Positions 54,611-64,000 of a DNA stretch of 64,000 nucleotides are shown here, piece by piece. The DNA lies in the NCBI GenBank assembly GCA_018105865.1, contig CM030835.1, positions 1,655,816 to 1,719,815 of the forward strand, read 5' to 3'. The translations under genes were made by a program, and so were the position numbers. The DNA is from Metaphire vulgaris. Taxonomy: Eukaryota > Annelida > Clitellata > Crassiclitellata > Megascolecidae. The notes beneath the pieces were generated by a model that saw only the letters and a list, made by a program, of their open reading frames with translations, searched no databases and had not been told where the DNA came from. The number at the start of each line of letters is the position of its first letter. The first letter of the stretch is position 1.

Positions 54611-56627
54611 CACATCCATCATCCATCATATATATCTATATATCCCCTTGCAACAGAATATATGAATATATATGAATAACCTATATGAATTATTATTTTA
54701 TGATTAATTATTATGATAAATTATTATAAGTGTTTCTATAATCATTCATTCAAATTAAACTGATTTAAACTTCTTATAATATCTTGGGATATTGACAATA
54801 CTAATATTTAAATTCATTTAAGGTCTAAGGGAAAACCAAGAATATAACCTTCAGAGAAAAACAGTGTCACCCAAGATTTTATATTAGTAATTAGGTAAAA
54901 TAATTAATAATAATATTATAATTATTATTATTAATAGTAGACGCTCTTTTTGTTGCTTGCCAGGCTTGTCATAGACTCATAGTGGCATAGCACCCCCACC
55001 CAGAGCCGTAGCTAGGGTTTTCGGCACCCAGGACAAGATTAACATATTTTGCACCCCTAAATTTTGGGGCGATCATATCATTCTTCTCCTTTCTTCTCCG
55101 AAAGAAGAAGAAGAAGAAGAAGAAGAGAAGAAGAAGAAGAAAGAAGAAGAAGAAGAAGAAGAAAGAAGAAGAAGAAAGAAGGAGAAGAAGAAGAATTTTT
55201 CACTCAAATTTTTCACTCAAAAATGCACCCCCACCGGTCGAAAAAATGCGCTCCCCACGGTCGGCTCCGGGCGGCTTGCCCCTGAAGAAGACGACGCTGA
55301 AACGTTTATACACTGTGGACCAATAAATCCAAAATTTTGACCAACCTGAACATAAATGCAGGTGCAGGTACCGATACATTTCTACAGAGTTCTATGAAAA
55401 ATTTCACAAAGTTACAGCCAAGGATTTATTGGTTCACAGCACATATTAAAGCACCTATTTTGTTTGTACTTATAGGCTGATAGCTATTCGTAGCATAGGC
55501 ATATAGTAGCTAAGCTTATTTATCGCTGTGTGATAGCAGCGGTATTTAAAAAAATACTGTCTGCCTTGCAGTCCAAAGTCTTGCCCTCCCCTCCCCGGAA
55601 AAACAATGAAACGGCAGAGGTAGTATTATATCAAAGGATAATGTAATATACTAGAGTGTATCATTTGAGACGACAACCTTTTTCTCTTGGCAAGACTTTC
55701 TAGCAGAAAAATGTCAAAGTATCTCCACCCCCTTCACCCGTCCTATTCATGGATCCTGGCTTTGCCACTAGATAGCAGGTTCCAATCCTCTCCTCTTTAT
55801 TGCCCTTTTAGCAACCTCTTTGCCTTGTATACATGACTTGGGAACCAAGCAAACATTTAAAAACGACCTAAAGAAACGACTATCGACTGATGCCAAGTGC
55901 ATTACCAATTGGCGCTAGAGAAGTTCACTAATAATAATAAAAGGTCACACAAAGTAAGCTGTGAAAAGCTATGCCTTTAGTAGTATGATTTGAAAATAAT
56001 TGTTGTTTTCCAAAAATGTAGTAAATACATCTATTTGCACAATTGTGCATTGTTCTATAATGGTCCTGTGGCTAGACGCCACACTATCACCTATCAGCAG
56101 TAAAATGCTATGGAATTATGTGTGTGAACCTGCAAATATTAACTTATACAATACAGTAATACTCTACCAATTTCTCAACAGAAATATGACAAAATACCAA
56201 CGCTATGGTATGGAACATAAAATTTCTATCAAACTCCCACCTGGATGCCTGCATCAGTTTAAGTATGAACTCCAGATTGTGCATTGTTCTATCTATCTAT
56301 CTATTTATCTATCTGTCTATCTGTCTGTCTATCTGTCTTTCTTTCTCTCACACAAACACTTTTTCACTTCATCTCAATTCTACAAGCAAATCATATCTCA
56401 CCATTGCTGCGACACTGCCTCCACTGGGTCCGTGTCAGGTCCAGCGAACGAGCGGAGTTAGAGATTGAACTTTTTCCAAGGCTAATCCAAACCTGACCGA
56501 GGCAGCCTCAGCTGAATCTTTGCGCAAAATCCTAAAAACATATTTATTTAAGATAGGTTTTGACTTCACCTGTTAAAATGCTCTTGTCTTGGACAATAGT
56601 CTTGTCAATTGCACTGAAGAAATTGTC

Positions 56628-56681
<54 letters not shown>

Positions 56682-57636
56682 GCAAAACACCAAACGCGTG
56701 TAAAGCCGTCAGCAGCAAGGCAACAATAAGAATATCATAAGCATTTCCTCCACTATCACAATGACTCAGTTTCTTTATTGACTTCTACCAAAAGAAATAA
56801 ACAAATTGTACATTAAATGTTTATTGTTTGCCCATGAATGGTCGTTTGGTGGTGGTTGAAGTCACCACTGGTGTTTCTCAGCAACAAGCAAATCACAAAT
56901 AAAGTCTTTTTTAAGACATGCACCAAAGTCTATTCTAATATTACTCAATATTCCACCCCAGACCCTGCTAGTGAGCTCGGGATGCTCCCCAAGCCTCTCA
57001 TAATGAGACTAAATTGGATGTGTGCATCCATTTGCACAGCCACAAGAGGGCCAGTGGTTGTTAGGACTTCCAACTGATCAAGAGAATCATTTATCTGATA
57101 GTTCTATGGTGAGTGCCAAATAGCTGTCCTATAGTTGACAAATTTGTTCCAAAGTTCAAGATTTGAATTTAGCATTACCACTTTGTGGCAGCAGGATCTG
57201 TCTCAGACCTCACAGACCCCCACTAAGTGATATAATGACCATTAGCTTTGTCAGGTATTTATCAAAAGTGGCCCTTCTTGGTAGGTAGCTTCATATCCTG
57301 CTAACATACCAGAGCACAGTGAACCTTAATACAGACCAGTGGACGTGTTAATGCACGAAGGAATCAAATCTCGGTAATCCTTTACTTAGCGCCATTTATT
57401 ATTCGTCAGTAATTTTGCAATGCATCTGCATTAAAAGTGCTACTGAAATTGAAGAACAGTTAAAAGTAATTTCTTAATTTGTCTGTTATCATTATGTATA
57501 CTGGTTACTTAACTTCCTTTCATGTGGGATTCAGTAACCATCTCTTATTTCTTTCTCAACCTCCTCCGAGTAGATATGTTATTATTAGATAAGTATATAG
57601 GCATAGTGTTCATGCAACTAACTTTTATGCAGGATA

Positions 57637-57696
<60 letters not shown>

Positions 57697-57779
57697 TATT
57701 TATCTTTTATCAAGCTACAAAAATTGTGAATTATGGAGAAAGAAATAAAGATGTCATGTCATGATAACAGGGAATGTTA

Positions 57780-57811
<32 letters not shown>

Positions 57812-58900
57812 ATAAATATTTATTTATCTTTTCTTAAATGTGAATTATGGAGAAACAATTAGTATGATGGCTTGGTGAATGTTAAAATTGTTATTATTAA
57901 ATGACAATTTATATGCAAACAAAATAGTTTTTGTGATCAGCAAATTTAATGCAAACAAAATATTGTTATCAGAGATATTGTCACATCTTCAAAAAACATT
58001 TTGAAATTTTTTTTCATTTTTCACCATTGTATATAGGGTAATTCCACATAAAATCAACATACTTTTAAATAAAATCGGACGTCACCGTGTCAGAATTGGA
58101 TGAAAATTGGCACAATTGTTCATCCCCATGAGTAATGTTGAAAACCACAATATTAGAGTTTTGGGTCAACTCATGTCCAAACTATGGGTCATGAAAATTT
58201 GGTCGATCCGCTCCAACTTGTGACAGTAATACTGTAATATCTCCACTTCTGTGATAGCTAGAGACATGATCTTTGCACCAAACTTTAGCCTTTTGAAAGC
58301 TCTGTCTGGGCCAATAAACAGTAATACTGACCAAAAGACTTTTACTTATTTACTCTCTGGCCTCTGTATATAACTAATACGCGCACTAGCGTTTTAATTT
58401 GCAAAATTGGTAACTTAGTCATTAAACGTTGTACTTGCAGTTGGCTTGGTGTAAAATTGTGCAAATACAGTCTACAAGAAACAAAATACTTTTTGTGATC
58501 AGTATTGAATGCAGATTGTTATGAGATATTGTCACATTTTCCAAAAACATTTTGAAAAATTTTCATTTTTCACTATTTTATATGAAACGAGTTCATAGAA
58601 AAAAATGTCACAAAACCAAGGAATATTGTTATAATTAACTGTAGTTTTTCAACTCCAGTTCTTCCTCTCCCTCCTCCTTTTTCCAGGCTGGGGACTGGCA
58701 CAGCAGCAGACTTCTGTGGCGGAGTTGAGTTTTTTTTTGGTTTTTATAACAGCTCTATTTTAATTTTTTCTCTTTTTTAAGATTTTTGTAACACTTAAAG
58801 CTAAGCAAATACTAACACATACTGAACTAAGTTCACTAGTCGTGAAAAATATACATTAACAACGATAATAAGATGTATAAGAATTGAGTGACTACCCTAC
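54611..58900. other. Intergenic, repeat-rich
   Basis: (AAG)n purine tract at 55097-55190; CTAT/CTGT repeat at 56290-56345; (AAT)n at 56633-56681; (AT)n at 57641-57693; (ATT)n at 57781-57810. Short matches to non-LTR ORF2 C-termini: 55837-55918 (DLGTKQTFKNDLKKRLS) and 56480-56575 (AESLRKILKTYLFKIGFDFT, then a stop). 58020-58330 is AT-rich sequence 3' of the element ORF below. No host gene is supported. Confidence 0.5.
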
Positions 58901-58917
58901 AACTTACTGAAACTGAC

Positions 58918-61900
58918 TCAGGACCTCTCACATTCGCCATCACACTGGCACAAACTAGTACAAGGCAAAAAGGCTCCGACACATTTACACCTTGTGCTGC
59001 AAGTCTTCTTACATGAACAGCAAATAAGTTCCTGACACATCTGAGATACCTGGAGGATTGTCATCCACTGTGGCTGCCATTTTTCACCAACTTTACACCA
59101 ACCCCACTCAGATGGATCAAGTATTTGGATCTGTGTTTCAAGACAGTGTGACCAACAGTGGACTGCCTGATAGACTGCCCTTTTAACATGCTGAATAAAT
59201 GCATAACACGTAGGAGGAATGTTTTCAAGTGTTTTGGATTTCTTTGTAAACATCATTTTTCTTGCTAAATCCAGTGTTACACACTCACTAGTTCGATCGT
59301 ACAAAAGAATTACAAAGCGTTGAAGAATTGAAATAGCATGCGCATCAAAATCATTAGTAAAATGCAGTAAATTTGTTAATGCCTGTGTAAGTTCAGGATA
59401 GGCGTCCCATGTTAACCAGGCAGACTTCTTGCCTTTACCATAAAATGCTGAAGTTGTGTCACAACCTGTTAGTGCATGAAAAATGGGTAAAACAGCACAT
59501 TTTATGGGTTCGAGCACTGAACAAACTTCATGGATTGCAATCAACCTAGCACTACGTCCGACACCGAAATGGATCCACAATTCAGACAGATTAAGGTCAC
59601 GAAAAACAGCAATTGCCAGCACTACCACATCAGTATCAACTGTTCGAATGCTAATTTTATTACATCCCGATTTAGCTGCATGATGGCTGTGCAGGATTAG
59701 CCGAGTATCAGCCTCCTCATGGTTACAACATTCGATACCACTAACGTCAATTGAGCCCGCAGCTATTCTGACATTTTCATCAAATGTTATTATCACTGTT
59801 TTTCCAAATGTCTCATGTGCAGCAAGACTTAAGTCGGCGAGGTAATGAAACAATTCAGTTTTGTTTGCATCAACCCGCAAGAATTCATGCCAGTTTGTAG
59901 GAAGTTTTGCATGCCCTACAACATGAATTCTTGTTCCAACTCCACGTTTTTCACGAGTAAGAGTCTTGAGACTTTGTTCTTTGTACACATCAAATACAAC
60001 ATCGACACGCTCCACTTTTTTCAAAACAGACAGCAAATATGGTACAAATACTTCAGTTCTATAATCAGAGAAAGTTGGACAATTGTTTGGCTTTAGCATT
60101 TGAACAACAACCGCTCCATCTAAAATGATGGCCATACAAACAGCATCTGTGAAATCATTGCAGCTGCTTATTTTTAAACACTCCAACAAGTCAGATTTTG
60201 TTCCTGTATACAGGTTACCACCCTCTGAAAGAGAAGGGGGATAAGCCTGGTTTTCGTATGAAAAAAAAAGTCATCGAGATTACCATCACGTGCTTGACAC
60301 GCCACGCATAAACGCGAAAACAAATGGCAATCTGCCTTCAATTCTGCAACTCGGAGAACACGCAGAGGCTGTTTTTTACCATGTGATTTGTACAGAAAAA
60401 GAGGCAACTTATTTCTCGGCAGGGGTGACAAAACTGAGATTGTGGCATCTTTACTTAATCTCTCTCGAAAGAAAGACTCAAATTGTTTCTTGCCCATTTC
60501 TCTAGCTTTTCTGACAGTGTCAGCAACTGTTTTGTCTGCCACCTTATTAGTGCATAGTACAATTAGATCATCTCCTGTGTTAGTGCTAAATGGTATTTCA
60601 GTGGCTAGAATATCCAGCAGGTTGGTTACATCACGTTGGAATTGATTTCGAAAAGAAGTTGCATTTTCATGATGTGTTGAATCATTGGAATACACAGCAA
60701 ATGTAGATTCAAATTGTTCTAGCATCCTAACAATTTCTGGCCCAGTCACAGCCCATTTGCAGAGAGCGGCATCATTCTCTGTTAAGCCAACAGCACCCCC
60801 AGCACCTTTAATCACAGCATTTAGCTGTTCGTGTGCCTGATCAATTGAAATTGAAATGGATGAGAACTTGCGACGCATCTTGGACGCAGTAAAACTCCCA
60901 CTTAAAAACTGTTCGTATATGTGAGGGTGGCAAAGCTGCAGAGAGAGCATGTCGCGGATGTGAACCGGCAACCATCTTGCATAATTGGTCTGGTCAGAAA
61001 CGAAAAACCATGGAGCTAATTTCTGCAAGCAGTCAACATACAATACAAAATCTCCCATTCGTATTGACCTAACGAATGACAGAATGAGCAATTCCAAATC
61101 CAAAACAGTGCTCCAATATTGAAATTGTACAGAACATTTCATAGATTCATTTTGCCATTCCTCAAATGTTTGTGGTACTTCATCAGCTACACCTTTACAA
61201 TAGGCTGTGTAAGACTGTTGCAAATTACTATACAATGCAGCTGCTGTTACAGTGTGAGCATATCTTGTGTGCTTAACATTTGCTCCTGAAATGAAGGATT
61301 CTGCCACTCCGGGAGTAGCTATGCCCGACTGCACCAGGCATTCAACCCAACCGGATCCTGCAAGCCAGTGACCAACCATTCGCAATGCAGCCATTTCATG
61401 TCACATCAGGAACCTGTCTGGTGTTTAGGTGTTGCACAACATTTTGCAGAACAGTTAAGCTGTGTCGCATCATTGCTGCAGTGTTAGCACTTTGGCAAAA
61501 CAGAGGTAACAGAACCGAGGAAGTGTTACTGTAGCTTGTGCGACTATCCTGACCCGCATGAAATGATGCCCATGGCATGCTGTTAAACTGCTTGTCAGAA
61601 GTTGCACAATCTGACACAGTTCGTAGCCATTCATACTCTTTGTCAGTGACATTTGAATCACCTAATGTGACTGGTACATGCGGTACAACTGGATCTGTAG
61701 ACGGTAGGATGCACGGGTTGAGTTCAGTATATGAAATTGGCAGGATAATGTCAGAAGCCAAATCAGAAGCAGTTACACTGAAGCAGGTGTACGTGTCTGA
61801 AGTAACTTGCGGTGCTACACAAGTATACATCTGTGTCAGCGAAATGGCTGTACCGTGGAAAGATGCCTGAGCTGTATTTGAGGAGAAATTATGATCAATA

Positions 61901-63483
61901 TTGTCTACAGCTGCCACTGTAAAACAACCAGGCTTAAGAACAGGGGGACAGACCAGGTCATCGCTTCTATATTGGCTGCAAATTGCATTAGCAGTTTTGT
62001 TTGTTATTTGCAGCAAACGATCATACGAGATAGATAGCCCAAGCTTATGGCACTTGTCAACATATTTCTTTTTACGTGTACCAGAATACAACATTAGTGC
62101 CATATATATTGGCAAGGGAGTTTCCCTATTTGCCACATGGTGAGTTGCAGGCTGGCTTGGTGTGTCATCGACAGCAGTAGTTCTTCTGCGCTTCTGAACA
62201 TTAAATACAATAAGCTGAGCAACAGACAATGCAGCAGTGGATTCAAAAGATGCAGCATCAACCAACCCCTCAAGAACCATCATTATAAAATAAAGCAAAC
62301 CAGAAGGCACCGAGTGCTTGTCATTCTGTAGGTTGCCATTAAACTTACATGTGTGCGATAATATTTCTCTCCTAAGCAGTTTGGCTGCATGCATTAAATG
62401 TACAACATCAGCAAAGCATGAAGCACGCTGCCTCAAGTCTTGCAATGCAGTGCCAACATTTTCAGAAAATGTAAGGAAGATGTCACGACCATGGGCAACT
62501 GCAGTTAAATTAGGTAAATTTTCCAACAACCGCTCTTTAAGTCGTGTAGAGTGCGAAAAACAATCTGCTACTTTGTAATTTGACAGGCATGTACAGTGTA
62601 TTTTGTTAAGTTCACTGAGCTTGAACATGGACGGTGCTATTTCATTAGTTCTTATGTCTTCCATATATGATATAACCTTGGCCAATGCCAATGACTCACA
62701 GTGACAATCAAATGGAGCCAACTCAACAATCATCGTCGTTTGATTTTATTCCAGTCCAGCTTTATAATAAAGGCTCAACAAGCAAGCTGGATGGTACTTA
62801 GCCTCCATAGCTATCATATCACCCTGAGACAATTTGCCTAACAGAATGCTATCTCCCAAAATAGTAGCACACTTACTAACCTTCGCGTCCACAGCAAATG
62901 TGAGAACCTGGCGCAAATCAGAACCACTGGCAGAACAGAAAAAACATACCATGTCTACAGTGGCAGTGGTACTGGTAGTATTTGTTGCACTGCGTGTAAG
63001 ACGTGGATTTTTAGCATTACTAACCGATGCACTATCTTCATCGTCATCTTCAGGATCATGTTCAAAGTGACCGACAAGTGGCTCTGAATAATCACCAGGA
63101 GATGAAATCAAACGACCTAGTCTTGTACCATGAACTAAGCGCTGCTTGCATTTGATGTGCCAAACTGCTTTACGTCTTACAAACGTTTCCTGTATACCAT
63201 CACCTTCATTCCAAAAGGCAAAGAATGGTGTTAAAGGTGATGGTAGCTGGCCAAGCCTTACAAATCCATCTATGGTAGTGGCTACAGTTTTATAACCAAT
63301 TCCTACATCAGTTCGTTTTGAATCTGCAGAGCAACTGGTTTTCTCAGTATTAGTGCTTTGACAAAAAACGCATTTCTCCCAGTCGAATGCTGCGTTGCCA
63401 TGGCACTGAATGCGTGTTGCCATGGCACTGAATGCGTGTTGCCATTGCCGGTAAAAAAGCGACAGAAAATGAAAATCATGCAA
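58918..63483 (-). pseudogene. Large mobile-element ORF: PIN/XPG-like nuclease core plus CXC domain
   Basis: A ~1500-codon intron-poor frame on the minus strand, of a type I know as multi-copy 'uncharacterized' proteins in invertebrate and fish genomes. N-terminal part: CVFCQSTNTEKTSC and later CFFCSASGSDLRQ, YHPACLLSLY (Cys/His-rich). Middle: SLALAKVISYMEDIR; YVDKCHKLGLSISYDRLLQI; VDNIDHNFSS. Then CNHEEADTRLILHSHHAA, RTVDTDVVVLAIAVF and FHALTGCDTTSAFYGKGKK, whose spaced acidic residues resemble the XPG/FEN1-type PIN fold. C-terminus: CCSCKKTCSTRCKCVGAF and CTSLCQCDGEC, a tesmin/TSO1-like CXC domain. Breaks: in-frame TAA at about 62746-62748, a frameshift near 61395 where conserved sequence seems to be deleted, and a T9-run frameshift near 60255. 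Inactive as given. Confidence 0.7.
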
Positions 63484-63839
63484 TACTAACGATTAACAAG
63501 CTACTCTATCAACTCAGTATTGGTTTTAAATTTTATTTACAAACATTTCTTGCCATATGTTAGACAAAATTTCTTTTAGATTAAAAATTTCTCACCGCAT
63601 GGGGTAAACAACATCCACACAAGGGACAGCAAACCGCACAACACGCTGATCAAAAGAGCCCACAGGTAGACCAAATCGATGTAATTTTGACATCAAATTT
63701 ACTCTTTTAATTTATAAATCGGACAATGTGACAATATCAGGATCTATTTACTGTTGTTAAAGCTTGCAAAAAATGCTGGATATTTCTTTGTAGACATAAT
63801 TTGCACGGTTTAGGAATTTTTTGTTACGAGGCCTACTTA
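63484..63839. other. Upstream of element ORF
   Basis: AT-rich, no gene. The tandem GTTGCCATGGCACTGAATGCGT just inside the ORF start (about 63394-63441) is a short direct repeat. No TIR was identified. Confidence 0.4.
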
Positions 63840-64000
63840 CTAAATAGTCAAGAGCGCTTTACAAAGACATCTTAATTGAGATTTCAAATAGGTGTGTCTT
63901 AAGTTCCTGTGCAAACCTATCTTGTGTAGTCTCCCTGGTAATTTCCTCGGGGAGGGCGTTCCAAAGTATGGGATTCCCCCTCGAGACGGATCGGTCCCCA
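63840..64000 (-). mobile_element. Non-LTR retrotransposon 3' end (runs off window)
   Basis: On the minus strand: SVSRGNPILWNALPEEITRE then FAQELKTHLFEIS, the C-terminal signature of CR1/L2-type ORF2 proteins, followed by AAAGCGCTCTTGAC. It continues beyond the window edge. Confidence 0.7.

Overview
The window is animal nuclear DNA, most likely from a marine invertebrate. It is AT-rich, full of microsatellites and transposon debris, and its genes are split by GT-AG introns. Three host gene families are recognisable: the last exon of a long-chain acyl-CoA dehydrogenase (ACADL-like, 401-581), a DEG/ENaC-family ion channel (exons 19927-27269) and a HINFP-like zinc-finger factor (exons 38884-43329), all on the + strand. 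I cannot name the species.

Layout: 1-1.9 kb holds the ACADL 3' end and three nested TIR elements. 1932-8914 and 28988-36299 are the two arms of a ~7 kb near-identical inverted repeat around a ~20 kb spacer. Each arm has, from outside inwards, a hAT-like terminus, a CCAAT plus heat-shock-element promoter, microsatellites, an array of ~170-bp tandem units (20 in the left arm, 22 in the right), a short AT-rich open frame, a 185-190 bp hAT-type MITE and a minisatellite. The spacer holds a decayed four-exon MULE-type transposase (9.2-11.8 kb, -), an 897-bp hAT-type element with a perfect 8-bp target duplication, a 5.3-kb THAP + DDE_4 transposon with ~45-bp TIRs (13.68-18.94 kb), and the channel gene. 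Right of the second arm come microsatellites, a P-element/THAP remnant and HINFP. A second, smaller inverted-repeat structure follows (48.54-49.37 and 53.46-54.61 kb, with nested hairpins). The window ends with a large minus-strand mobile-element ORF that has a PIN/XPG-like core and a C-terminal CXC domain (58.9-63.5 kb).

Most notable: (1) the inverted arms look like a foldback-type structure whose outer ends carry two perfect four-pentamer heat-shock elements pointing into a tandem array, so the arrays may be heat-inducible repeat transcripts; (2) the channel gene has about 440 extra, heavily glycosylatable residues in its extracellular domain; (3) every recognised multi-exon gene except the ACADL exon carries at least one frameshift or in-frame stop, several in homopolymers, so either many are pseudogenes or the assembly has indel errors. 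No sequence search could be run; family names rest on motif recognition.
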